The notes beneath the pieces were generated by a model. That model made no database searches, was not told the origin of the DNA, and worked only from the letters and a program-made list of their open reading frames with translations. The translations under genes and the position numbers were made by a program. Below are positions 55,845 to 64,000 of a stretch of DNA of 64,000 bases, piece by piece. Source of the stretch: Mycobacterium spongiae (GTDB lineage: Bacteria > Actinomycetota > Actinomycetes > Mycobacteriales > Mycobacteriaceae). Location: assembly GCF_018278905.1 (NCBI RefSeq), contig NZ_CP046600.1, forward strand, positions 4,712,001 to 4,776,000. Reading direction: 5' to 3'. Numbering within the stretch: position 1 is the first letter of the stretch; the number at the start of each line of letters is the position of its first letter.

Positions 55845-56653
55845 GCCCGGCAGAGGATTTCTCCATGCGGGATGGCCATCCAGCCATCTGCGTCGGCAAC
55901 CCAGGACCGCCAGGCCGCCGAAATCTCTTGCAGCTGAGCCATTGTGGCCTCCCCCGCATCCACCGTCTGGCGTGCCAGGTTCGACCGAAGGACTCGGTCC
56001 GCCCAGGTTTCGCCCCACCACTGTCGGTCCTGCGGCGTTGCGAAACACCAGATGGCGCCAGTGGGTGTGATGTCGTCGAATCCTGCCTTGCGCGCCCAGG
56101 ACAGCAGGTGTCGACCGGCGTCGGGTTCACCACCGTTGGCGCGAGCTGCCTTGTGGTAGAGGTCCAGCCACCGATCCAGACCGGGTAGCCGCGGATACCA
56201 GATGAATCCCGCGTAGTCGGCGTCGCGGGCCGCGACGATCCCGCCGGGGGAACACACCCGCCTCATCTCGCGCAGTGCCAGCACCGGATCCGCGACATGC
56301 TGCAGCACCTGGTGGGCGTGGACGACGTCGAAGGTGTCGTCGGGAAAGTCCAGCGCGTGCACGTCGGAGGTGACGAAGCAGATGTTGGATTGCTGGCGTG
56401 CGTGTGCCTCGGCGCGGGCCAGATCCAGCACGTCTTCGGCGGGTTCGATCGCGGTCACCCGACCGGGCGCGACCCGTGCGGCGATGTCGACCGTGATGGT
56501 TCCTGGTCCACAGCCGACGTCGAGCACGGACATGCCGGGATGTAGCTGGGCCAGCAGGTAGCCCGCGGAGTTCTCGGCTGTACGCCAGCGGTGCGACGCC
56601 ACCACGGACTCGTGGTGACCATGGGTGTAGGTGGCCTGGGGCTGGTGGTCCAC
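55841..56653 (-). CDS. SAM-dependent methyltransferase (Rv0839-like)
   Basis: 270 residues from GTG 56653, with GAGGAG upstream; same length as Rv0839. Class I methyltransferase: SAM motif I SVLDVGCGPGTITVD at about residues 42-56, acidic EPAED after beta-2, and VVHAHQVLQHV for motif III/IV. The N-terminus TYTHGHHESV and C-terminus DGWMAIPHGEI match the M. tuberculosis homologue. The substrate is unknown. An inverted repeat lies about 75 bp upstream of its start, separating it from lpqR on the same strand. Confidence 0.9.
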   Translation of the reverse strand: MDHQPQATYTHGHHESVVASHRWRTAENSAGYLLAQLHPGMSVLDVGCGPGTITVDIAARVAPGRVTAIEPAEDVLDLARAEAHARQQSNICFVTSDVHALDFPDDTFDVVHAHQVLQHVADPVLALREMRRVCSPGGIVAARDADYAGFIWYPRLPGLDRWLDLYHKAARANGGEPDAGRHLLSWARKAGFDDITPTGAIWCFATPQDRQWWGETWADRVLRSNLARQTVDAGEATMAQLQEISAAWRSWVADADGWMAIPHGEILCRA

Positions 56654-56726
56654 GGTTCGACTCCTCGCGGTTGACGTGCATCCCCCGATGTCCACACTAC
56701 GCCGGGGGTTCATATTGAGAAACAAA

Positions 56727-56745
56727 TGTCTCGCATAGTGAGACA
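56727..56745. promoter_or_regulatory. Candidate operator upstream of the methyltransferase gene
   Basis: TGTCTCGC-ATA-GTGAGACA is an 8-bp inverted repeat with one mismatch and a 3-nt spacer. Its core (TCTCGC-NNN-G[C/T]GAGA) is the same as that of the perfect palindrome at 27790-27806. A further TCTC half-site on the minus strand follows at about 56715-56724. A TetR-like regulator could bind here. Confidence 0.45.
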
Positions 56746-56751
56746 CACTCG

Positions 56752-57543
56752 TCAATTGACCGGCACGTTGAGGATCGGTCGATCGACACCGGCACCGGGG
56801 CCGTCGAAATGCCACCACTCACCGGAATACACGCTCAAACCACCGGAGTTCATCGCGGCGCGCAGCCGCGCGCGGTTGGCCTGCGCATCGGCACTCACCC
56901 CTTGCGTGGCGAAAGCCTTTGCCCGCGGCGAGAAGTCGTCGAAGTCGGTACCCATGTCCGCCAGGCACAGTTGGCCCAACCGCCGCTGCGGCGGGCAACT
57001 CCCCTGCGCGGTTGCCATTGTCACATCAACCGAGCGCCCCGACTCGTGGCTCCGCGCGTACCGTCCGGGCCGCGCCACCCAGGCGGGGTTCGGTACCACC
57101 TCAAACATTCTGACTTGAACGTCGTGCGGCCGGTAGCAGTCCCAGAAGACCAGCACCTGCCCCAGGGGTCGTAGCGATGCCGCCGCCGGCACCAGGCCTC
57201 GAGCCAGGGATTCGTGCACGAGACACCGAGCGTTGGCCGGATACAGAACGGTGCCGGTGAAGTTGTTGGCTGTCGCGTAGCGCAGATCGATGACCGCGTC
57301 GGGAACCACGCTGCGGACGTCGACGAATCCTGCTGCGCGCGCGGCAGCTCCGACCGGGGGCACTCCGGGGACGGACGGGGCGGTGGTGCGAACAGGCCGG
57401 ACTGACAACGCCGAGGCACCCCCGGAATTCGGGGACGCCCCCGGCGAGGCCGACGTCGCGTCGCAGGACACGATCAACGCCGCCGCCGACGCGACGGACG
57501 CCACCACGACCATGAGCAGAAGACACTGCCGCAGAGAACGCAT
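56752..57543 (-). CDS. lpqR: Lipoprotein D-Ala-D-Ala dipeptidase LpqR
   Basis: 263 residues from ATG 57543 (MRSLRQCLLLMVVVASV); an upstream in-frame start is less signal-like. Lipoprotein signal peptide with lipobox LIVSC at about residue 26. The VanX/VanY-type zinc site is complete: Ser-x-His-x-x-Gly-x-x-x-Asp in SHESGRSVDV, and Glu-x-x-His in SGEWWHFDG. It would cleave D-Ala-D-Ala in cell-wall turnover at the envelope. The position matches Rv0838 of M. tuberculosis. Confidence 0.9.
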   Translation of the reverse strand: MRSLRQCLLLMVVVASVASAAALIVSCDATSASPGASPNSGGASALSVRPVRTTAPSVPGVPPVGAAARAAGFVDVRSVVPDAVIDLRYATANNFTGTVLYPANARCLVHESLARGLVPAAASLRPLGQVLVFWDCYRPHDVQVRMFEVVPNPAWVARPGRYARSHESGRSVDVTMATAQGSCPPQRRLGQLCLADMGTDFDDFSPRAKAFATQGVSADAQANRARLRAAMNSGGLSVYSGEWWHFDGPGAGVDRPILNVPVN

Positions 57544-57615
57544 CCGCCCATTGTCGCCGGTCGGCGGGCTCGGGGCTGGCAGCGGACTCCCCCAACGCGA
57601 CATAGTCCGCTGGTT

Positions 57616-58383
57616 CTAGTCCTCGACCCGATCGGTAATGATCTGCAGAACGGTGTTCGCGATCTCTTCGGCCGGCTCAAGACCCAGTACACCGACCGAC
57701 ATCAATACCGCAGATTTCTCGCGATACACGTGGCTCCAACCGTCAGCACTGAGCCGCACGGTGGAAGCATCCGGTTTATCCAGCGTGAATTCGTAACTGG
57801 GGTCGCGCAACCCCGCACACTCCCGCAGCGACGACTCCAACTGATGGAGCAGGCCGCGCGCCATACTGGCGTCCGGATACACCGCAACCGCCTGACTGAC
57901 CGTCTCGATCATGGCGGGCAAGCCCGGGCTCATATCGTCGGTGACATCGTGATAGCCGGCGCTGCGGAACTCCAACCAACCGGTGCCGAAGGTAAAGTCG
58001 CTGATTCCGGCCGCCCGGCACGGGCCCGGAGCGTCGGTGTCAGTGGGCGGCGGCGTGCGCAAGTCCGAGTGCGAGTGCGCGGCCAGCGCCTCGTTGTTGG
58101 CGATGTTGCGCACGTCTTCGACGCTGACAATCAACGTATCGACACGGGACTCGGGCTCGTCGGATGCCTCCACCGACGTCACTTGGGCCGAGCATGCCGT
58201 CATCACGACCGCCGCACATCCGAGGATCGACGCCGACCGGGCTATGCCGGCGGCAGCGCTCCGAAGCACCCGGGGCCGCGGTTGGCGCAGGCTCGCCCGG
58301 GGTGTCGTAACGCTGCCGGTGGGGCGTGGTGGCCTCATCGTTGATAAGCCGGTTTCTGCGGGCGACCGCCCGCGGTTGATCAT
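57616..58383 (-). CDS. Sensor-domain lipoprotein (LpqQ-like position)
   Basis: 255 residues from ATG 58383, which has GGAG six bases upstream. ATG 58338 would give a shorter N-region but lacks a ribosome binding site. A long Arg/Pro-rich N-region leads to a hydrophobic stretch and lipobox VMTAC at about residue 64. The mature part (GPCRAAGISDFTFGTGW, SLRECAG, TVRLSADGWSHVYREKSA) looks like the extracellular PknH_C-type domain, with paired cysteines. The place next to lpqR suggests LpqQ (Rv0835), but I do not recall that sequence well enough to be sure. No enzymatic function is known for the family. Confidence 0.75.
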   Translation of the reverse strand: MINRGRSPAETGLSTMRPPRPTGSVTTPRASLRQPRPRVLRSAAAGIARSASILGCAAVVMTACSAQVTSVEASDEPESRVDTLIVSVEDVRNIANNEALAAHSHSDLRTPPPTDTDAPGPCRAAGISDFTFGTGWLEFRSAGYHDVTDDMSPGLPAMIETVSQAVAVYPDASMARGLLHQLESSLRECAGLRDPSYEFTLDKPDASTVRLSADGWSHVYREKSAVLMSVGVLGLEPAEEIANTVLQIITDRVED

Positions 58384-58481
58384 GGTGGGCTCCGGCGAGG
58401 CTGGGACGGGCTGGCCCGCCGTGTCGACGCCGTTGTCGATATCCTACGGCCGTCTGGACGTCTGCCGAGGCAGACCGGCCG

Positions 58482-59450
58482 TCACCATGTCCAGTCGTCG
58501 TCGGTGGTGTCGACGGCGGTGCCGATGATGTAGGCGTTGCCGCTTCCGGAGAAGAAGTCGTGGTTCTCGGCGGCGCCCGGATCCAGGGCGGAGAGAATCT
58601 CGGCGGGGACCTGACAGTCGTCTCGGGGGAACAGTGGCTCGAACCCGAGGTTGACGAGGGCCTTGTTGGCGTTGTAGCGCATGTAGGGCAACACCGGCGC
58701 AGTCATGTCCAGTGGATCGTAGAGATCGTGAGCGTAGTCGACCTCGTTGTCGTAGAGATCGGTGAGCATCGAGTAAGCGAACTCCCGCAATTCATCTTGC
58801 CGCCCAGGCGATTCCGTGCGGTAGCAGCGCTGGAACTTGTAGCCGATGTAGTGGCCGTGGACGGCTTCGTCGCGGATGATCAGGCGGATGATGTCCGCGG
58901 TATTGGTGAGGATGGAATGCGCCGACCAGTGCAGCGGCAGATAGAAGCCGCTGTAGAACATGAACGATTCGAGCATGACCGAGCTGATTTTCTTCTTGAG
59001 GGCGTCGTCACCCCGGTAGTAGTCGTGCACGATCCGCGCTTTGCGCTGCAAGAACTCGTTGGAGCGGGACCAGGCGAACGCGTCGGTAATCTCCCGTGTC
59101 GAGCACAAGGTGGAAAAGATCGAGCTGTAGCTCTTGGCGTGCACCGACTCCATGAACGCCATGTTGGTGTAGACGGCTTCTTCGTGCGGCGTAGCTGAAT
59201 CAGCAAGCATCTCAATGCATCCGACCGTGCCCTGCATGGTGTCGAGCAATGTCAGCCCGGTGAAGACTCGCACGGTCAGTTGTTGTTGGGCCTCGTTGAG
59301 GGTGTGCCAGCTGGGCAGATCATTGGACAGCGGCACCTTCTCGGGCAGCCAGAAGTTAGCCGTGAGCCGGTTCCATACGTCGATGTCCTTCTGATCGGTC
59401 ACCGCGTTCCAGTTGATGGCCTCCAGTGGTGCTGCGACGACAGTGGTCAC
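58482..59450 (-). CDS. nrdF: Class Ib ribonucleotide reductase small subunit
   Basis: 322 residues from GTG 59450, five bases after AAGGAG (59456-59461); the frame extends upstream to 59471. Dimetal ligands: Asp in LLDTMQG, Glu in PHEEAVYTNMAFMESVH (two Glu and a His), Glu in VMLESFMFY, and Glu/His in RDEAVHGHYIGY. The radical Tyr is in HAKSYSSIF. The C-terminal tail ends DDDWTW, the peptide that docks to NrdE. It is closest in feel to M. tuberculosis NrdF1 (also 322 residues). It makes the tyrosyl radical for deoxyribonucleotide synthesis. No nrdE, nrdI or nrdH lies here, so it must pair with a large subunit encoded elsewhere. Confidence 0.94.
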   Translation of the reverse strand: MTTVVAAPLEAINWNAVTDQKDIDVWNRLTANFWLPEKVPLSNDLPSWHTLNEAQQQLTVRVFTGLTLLDTMQGTVGCIEMLADSATPHEEAVYTNMAFMESVHAKSYSSIFSTLCSTREITDAFAWSRSNEFLQRKARIVHDYYRGDDALKKKISSVMLESFMFYSGFYLPLHWSAHSILTNTADIIRLIIRDEAVHGHYIGYKFQRCYRTESPGRQDELREFAYSMLTDLYDNEVDYAHDLYDPLDMTAPVLPYMRYNANKALVNLGFEPLFPRDDCQVPAEILSALDPGAAENHDFFSGSGNAYIIGTAVDTTDDDWTW

Positions 59451-59701
59451 CAGCTCTCCTTCCGATCGCACCCAGATTCACTTTCACTCGGACGTGTCAC
59501 ACGATGCATGGCCACAAGATGTAGGGCATTGCACCATTCCGATCACTAGATGTAGGGGTACCACAGTGGATCGACCGGAGAGCGAGACACGCCCAAGCGT
59601 GGCTGGGAAACCTCGAGTCCCCACTCATCCGCCTGCGCCGACGGGGGGTCGCTTGCCCAGCACCTTTGATGAGCGACACGGTTCGGCCTACCTTGGTCGC
59701 C

Positions 59702-61771
59702 ATGGTGTGGGCCGAGGCGATTCCCAACTTGCTGATCGGGGTGCGGGAGGGCCTGGAGGCGGGCTTGGTGGTCAGCATCCTGCTCGCGGCGGTCGCCCAG
59801 TACCGCACCCACAATCCCACCGATCGGCGCATCTCGGCGGCACCGGTGTGGCTCGGGGTGGCCGCGGCCGTATCCCTGGCGGCCAGCTTCGCCGCGGTGC
59901 TGACGTTCACTACCGCCGAATTGTCGACGGCCGTTCAAGAGGGCGTTGGCGGGGCCTTGGGGGTCCTCGCGGTCGGGCTGGTCACCTGGATGGTGTTCTG
60001 GATGCGCCGGGCCGCGCCCGGGCTGTCGCGTCAACTGCGAGCCGACGTCGCCAGAGCCGCGACGATCGGTGCGGGTGCGCTGACGTTGATCGCGTTTCTG
60101 GCCGTGGGCCGCGAAGGCCTCGAGACGACGCTGTTCATCTGGACGGCGGTCAAAGCGTCCGGGTCGACGGTGAGCCCGCTGATCGGCGCGGCGGTAGGCA
60201 TAGCGCTGGCGGTGGCGCTGTGCTGGCTGCTCTACAACCGGGCGATCAGGCTGAATCTCGCCAAGTTCTTCACGATCACCGGGGTGGCGTTGATCATCAT
60301 CGCCGCGGGCATCCTGTCCTACAGTCTGGGCGACTTGCAGGAAGCCGGGTGGCTGCCGGGCAACAGCTGGCTGGCTTTCGACTTGACTGGGCGCGTCGAC
60401 CCGAACGTCTGGTGGCTGTCGTTGGTATCGGGCATCACCAATTTGTCGGTCAGGATGACCGTGCTGCAGGTCACCGCGTGGGTGGCCTACACGGCGGTCA
60501 CGGTTGCCGCGTTCGTCTCCTCGGCCCGAACCACACCCGTTCCGGCAGACACCCCCGCCAACGAAGCGGGACCCAGCCGATGGGAGCGCCTACTTGCCGG
60601 GTACATGTGGCCGACGGCGGCAGCGCTGGTCCTGACCCCGGTGGCGGTGGCAGCCCTGATCATCACCCTGGTGCCCAGGTCGCACTCCACCGGCGATATC
60701 CGGGTATCGGTCACCGATCACGATTGCGCCAAGGAGTGGGCTGCGACCAGCGGCGGCACCCGCACCTTTCAGGTGCACAACAAGTCGGGCCGAGCCGGGG
60801 AGATCAACCTGGTGGACAGCACTGGCGGGGTCGTAGCCGAGATCGAGACGCTCGCGCCGGCGACGACCGCGTCGATGACCGTGACGCTCGGTGCCGGCGA
60901 GTACGCGTTCACGTGCCGCCTGTCCGGTCGGCCGGTGATGTCGTCGGCCGCGGTCCGCGTCACCGCGGCGACCTCGATAACCGCTGCGCAGGCGATCCTG
61001 CCCGTCTCGCTCGACGACTTGGCCGGCCCCAACGCGCAGTATCAGAATATCGCCGCCGCGGCACTGGATGCGTTGGCTGACAACGCTATTGCGCTTCGCA
61101 ACGACCTTGCCGCCGACGACCTTGCCGGAGCCAAGGTAAATCTGCTTGCTGCGCAGATGAATTGGGAACGCGTCGGCGCCTCGTACAACAGCTTCGGCGA
61201 TCTCGGAAAGGCCGTCTCCGGGCTTCCCTGGGGTCTGCCGGGCGGGGTCGACGACGACGACTTCACCGGCCTGCACCGCCTGGAGTACGGCATCTATCAC
61301 GACCAAGACCCGGCTGGCCTGGTACCGATCGCCGATCGGCTCCTCGCCGATATCGCCGTAGTCCGAAAGAACCTTCGCCGCGAGGACCTCGCGGGCGATC
61401 CCACCAACCTCCCGATCCGGGCCCACGAGATCCTCGAAGACGCGCAGCGCGATCACCTCTCAGGTATCGACGATCTCGGCGGCGGGTTTGCCTACCCGGC
61501 AACTATGGCCGACATCGATATCACCCGTTCGCTGATCGGCGAGCTGACCCCGCTGCTCGACGCGCGGTCGCCGAAGCTCGTGGCCACCATCAACACCCAG
61601 CTGGATACTCTGTCGGCCACGCTCATCGCCACCCAAGGACCGGACGGACGGTGGCTGGCCCCCGCGCAGGTACCGCCCGCCCAGCGCCAGGATGTCAACG
61701 CCGCGTTGGGTGCGGTGCTGGAAACCCTGGCCGTGGTGCCCGATCTCCTGGAAGTCCCCCCAAATCACTAG
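59702..61771 (+). CDS. EfeU-EfeO fusion: FTR1-type iron permease with cupredoxin and M75 domains
   Basis: 689 residues from ATG 59702; ATG 59669 is in frame and possible. Residues 1 to about 285 are an FTR1/EfeU permease with about seven membrane segments and both REGLE motifs (GVREGLEAGLV, VGREGLETTLF). An eighth membrane segment near 315-335 leads to an extracytoplasmic EfeO: cupredoxin-like domain (about 340-425, VTDHDCAKEW to EYAFTCRLSG), then an imelysin/M75 domain with the metal motif HxxE in GLHRLEYGIYHD and HEILEDAQRDHLSG. In Escherichia coli, EfeU and EfeO are separate proteins; here one chain joins them. It imports iron, with EfeB encoded just downstream. Confidence 0.9.
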   Translation: MVWAEAIPNLLIGVREGLEAGLVVSILLAAVAQYRTHNPTDRRISAAPVWLGVAAAVSLAASFAAVLTFTTAELSTAVQEGVGGALGVLAVGLVTWMVFWMRRAAPGLSRQLRADVARAATIGAGALTLIAFLAVGREGLETTLFIWTAVKASGSTVSPLIGAAVGIALAVALCWLLYNRAIRLNLAKFFTITGVALIIIAAGILSYSLGDLQEAGWLPGNSWLAFDLTGRVDPNVWWLSLVSGITNLSVRMTVLQVTAWVAYTAVTVAAFVSSARTTPVPADTPANEAGPSRWERLLAGYMWPTAAALVLTPVAVAALIITLVPRSHSTGDIRVSVTDHDCAKEWAATSGGTRTFQVHNKSGRAGEINLVDSTGGVVAEIETLAPATTASMTVTLGAGEYAFTCRLSGRPVMSSAAVRVTAATSITAAQAILPVSLDDLAGPNAQYQNIAAAALDALADNAIALRNDLAADDLAGAKVNLLAAQMNWERVGASYNSFGDLGKAVSGLPWGLPGGVDDDDFTGLHRLEYGIYHDQDPAGLVPIADRLLADIAVVRKNLRREDLAGDPTNLPIRAHEILEDAQRDHLSGIDDLGGGFAYPATMADIDITRSLIGELTPLLDARSPKLVATINTQLDTLSATLIATQGPDGRWLAPAQVPPAQRQDVNAALGAVLETLAVVPDLLEVPPNH

Positions 61772-61798
61772 TGGATCAGATCAACAGAGGGCCGTTTG

Positions 61799-63028
61799 AT
61801 GGATGTGGACCGTCGTAACTTCTTTCGGGGTGCCGCCGTGGGCGCAGCCGGTACCGCCCTCACCGGCGGCGTGCTCATCGGCGGGGCTCGCGTCGACGCC
61901 CGCGCCGCCCAGCGCTCCGAGCCGACGGAGGAGTCGTCGTATCCGTTCGACGGCCAACACCAAGCGGGGATCCTACGACCCGCCACCAAGCAACCGAGCG
62001 CTTCGTTCACGGCTTTCGATGTCACTGCCAAGACCCGCGGCGAGTTGATTGCGTTGCTGAAGACCCTGACCGACCGTGCGCGGATGCTGACCCGCGGTGG
62101 ACCCGTCACCGACACCGGGGTCGGCGGGCCACCGTTGGACAGCGCGGTGCTCGGTGGCGCCATACCTTCCGATGGTCTCACGGTCACGGTCGCGGTGGGA
62201 TCGAGCCTGTTCGATGACCGTTTTGGCCTGAAGAAACTTGCTCCGCTGCGGCTTACCCCGATGACAGTGTTCCCCAACGACTTTCCGGACCCGGCATGGA
62301 CCGGCGGCGACCTCCTCGTCCAGCTATGCGCCAACAACCCCGACACCATCCACCATGCCATTCGTGACATCACCCGGCACACCCGAGCGGGAATGCAAGT
62401 CCGCTGGAAGATTCAGGGGTACAACTCACCGCCCAGGCCGACGGGCACGCCCCGAAATCTGTTGGGATTCAAGGACGGCACCGCCAATCCCACCAATGCC
62501 GAATCGCAGCAGCTGATCTGGGTCGACGATCCCGCCGAGCCGGCGTGGACCCACGGCGGCAGCTACCAGGTGGTTCGGCTGATCCGAATGCTGGTCGAAT
62601 TCTGGGATCGAATATCGATCAACGAACAAGAAGGCATATTCGGTCGCCGCCGCGACTCGGGCGCACCGCTGGACGGCAACGTCGAGAACGACACCCCCGA
62701 CTACGGAGCAGATCCCGACGGCCGGATCATCCCGTTGGACGCGCACATTCGCCTGGCCAACCCCCGCACACCCGACACCGCCAATCAGCGCATCGTGCGG
62801 CGCTCCTATAACTACGACCTGGGCGTCGACCCCAACGGCAACATTGCGGCCGGGCACATCTTCGTCGCGTTCCAACAAGACATCCGTCGCCAGTTCGAGG
62901 CAATCCAAACGCGGCTGATCGACGAACCCCTCGTCGACTACGTCCAACCGTTCGGGGGTGGATATTTTCTCGCCCTGCCCGGCGTCACCGACTCCACCGA
63001 CTGGTACGCACGCCAACTGCTGTCCTAG
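61799..63028 (+). CDS. efeB: Tat-exported DyP-type heme peroxidase EfeB
   Basis: 409 residues from ATG 61799, with AGAGGG at 61786-61791. Twin-arginine signal peptide VDRRNFFRGAAVGAAG. DyP peroxidase marks: GFKDGTANP (GxxDG with the distal Asp), proximal heme His in PLDAHIRLANPR, and the distal Arg region in RRSYNYD. EfeB works outside the membrane with EfeU/EfeO in iron (or heme iron) acquisition. It starts 27 bp after the EfeU-EfeO stop, so the two form one operon. Confidence 0.93.
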   Translation: MDVDRRNFFRGAAVGAAGTALTGGVLIGGARVDARAAQRSEPTEESSYPFDGQHQAGILRPATKQPSASFTAFDVTAKTRGELIALLKTLTDRARMLTRGGPVTDTGVGGPPLDSAVLGGAIPSDGLTVTVAVGSSLFDDRFGLKKLAPLRLTPMTVFPNDFPDPAWTGGDLLVQLCANNPDTIHHAIRDITRHTRAGMQVRWKIQGYNSPPRPTGTPRNLLGFKDGTANPTNAESQQLIWVDDPAEPAWTHGGSYQVVRLIRMLVEFWDRISINEQEGIFGRRRDSGAPLDGNVENDTPDYGADPDGRIIPLDAHIRLANPRTPDTANQRIVRRSYNYDLGVDPNGNIAAGHIFVAFQQDIRRQFEAIQTRLIDEPLVDYVQPFGGGYFLALPGVTDSTDWYARQLLS

Positions 63029-63318
63029 CCCCTGTCCCAGCCGCCGGGCGGCGCCACCAAGAATCACGAGTCCGAGTGAAATAAAGGGCGCCGTCCACGC
63101 GTCAATCCGAGCGTTCGAAGCACGATCAGTGGACCAGGCAACAACCTTTTGCCCACAGGAGTTGATAGTGCGAAATGGTCAAGAGCAGGATCCTTGATGG
63201 GTCAGCGAACGCGCGCGCCAGGGCCGGGCACGGGCTATTCATGCCGCATCTGCATCGCCGACGAGGACTCTCGCTAGGGTGTTGACTACCTAACGACACA
63301 TCGTTTCAGGAGATCTCC

Positions 63319-64000
63319 GTGCCACAGGATGGAAAAAACCCACGCCCGTCGCGGTTGCGACGCTCGACGCTATCGCTCGGAGCCATCGGGTGCGCGCTGG
63401 CAACTCTCGTGCTCACCGCCGGGTGCACACAGGAGGAGGATGAGAACATTGACATCACCGATGCGATCCTGACCAGCCGCGCAGCCAACTGCGCCGATTA
63501 CGCGGCGGCATATTCGGCCACGGCGACCGACGTGCAACGCCGCGAGACATACAACGCCGCCGTCGAAGTGAGCGCCAACGGCTCGCGGTGCACCATCGCC
63601 TCCAACGCGGTGCCCAACCACGACTTCAATGCCACCGGCCACTTCGCGACACCGTTTAGCGAACAGGAGCAGAGCTACACGATCACCGCGACCCCGACAG
63701 CTGCCGCCACCACGACGGCGCTCAGTCTGCAGTACGACAACGCCGTGCTTCTCAACGGCGTCAAAGTGGACCTACTCGCGGCGGGCTGTTTCGGTGTCGG
63801 TGACGGCAACATCGGATGCTTCAACCTCAACACGCCCTATCGCTATAATCCCATGGCGCCGAACACTTTTGGCCTTGACGAGCACCATGCCCACACCCAG
63901 CCCAACGGAAGCTACCACTACCACGGCAACCCGATGGCGCTGTTCGACGAGGACAACCCCGCCCAACCTTCGCCGGTCATCGGGTTCGCCGCCGACGGGT
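63319..64000 (+). CDS. YHYH-domain lipoprotein, C-terminus beyond the right edge
   Basis: At least 227 residues from GTG 63319, with AGGAG at 63308-63312. Lipoprotein signal: Arg-rich start, SLGAIGCALATLVLTAGC, lipobox LTAGC at about residue 36. The mature part has several Cys and ends, in this window, with the YHYH-domain hallmark QPNGSYHYHGNP and the preceding LDEHHAHTQ. YHYH proteins are secreted proteins of unknown activity; the His-rich motif suggests metal binding. Its position after the iron-uptake operon is suggestive only. The gap of about 290 bp before it (63029-63318) holds no gene that I can support. Confidence 0.85.
   Translation, partial: MPQDGKNPRPSRLRRSTLSLGAIGCALATLVLTAGCTQEEDENIDITDAILTSRAANCADYAAAYSATATDVQRRETYNAAVEVSANGSRCTIASNAVPNHDFNATGHFATPFSEQEQSYTITATPTAAATTTALSLQYDNAVLLNGVKVDLLAAGCFGVGDGNIGCFNLNTPYRYNPMAPNTFGLDEHHAHTQPNGSYHYHGNPMALFDEDNPAQPSPVIGFAADG

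Overview
The window is high-GC DNA from a slow-growing Mycobacterium. It carries PPE-MPTR and PE_PGRS genes, mycobacterial lipoproteins, and a block whose gene content and encoded proteins match the M. tuberculosis Rv0835-Rv0851c neighbourhood as I remember it. The large PE_PGRS/PPE-MPTR load points to the M. kansasii / M. marinum / M. tuberculosis-related slow growers. I cannot name the species from sequence alone.

Layout. 1-6774: a giant PPE-MPTR gene on the minus strand, cut by the left edge. 6761-10296: two direct copies of about 890 bp of PPE upstream DNA, the first split by a 1.75-kb transposase-bearing insertion. 11023-13557: a PE_PGRS gene (minus). 14652-22946: a catabolic cluster with two amidohydrolase-fold proteins, a Rieske ferredoxin, an alpha/beta hydrolase, a NuoF-like flavoprotein, two 3Fe-4S ferredoxins around a cytochrome P450, and a convergent thiolase. 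23310-28647: a PPE-MPTR gene, an acyl-CoA dehydrogenase, a third amidohydrolase and its divergent TetR regulator. Together these look like oxidation and CoA-dependent breakdown of an unidentified substrate.

28740-35126: SDR, MFS transporter, cysteine-synthase-like protein, lpqS, mmcO and narL. A near-perfect RicR-type copper operator lies between the divergent lpqS and mmcO. 35497-51977: an enormous PE_PGRS locus built on 39 tandem copies of a 348-bp (116-codon) unit. Ten small deletions (13 bases in all) break its frame, all in the middle of the array. That pattern suggests consensus errors rather than real decay; the repaired gene would encode about 5,500 residues. The locus lies between narL and narS, which are neighbours in M. 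tuberculosis.

52061-58383: narS, pip, an amidase, an Rv0839-like methyltransferase, lpqR and an LpqQ-like lipoprotein. 58482-63028: a class Ib ribonucleotide reductase small subunit (nrdF), then an iron-uptake operon with an EfeU-EfeO fusion and the Tat-exported DyP peroxidase EfeB. 63319-64000: a YHYH-domain lipoprotein cut by the right edge. I saw no rRNA, tRNA or CRISPR.
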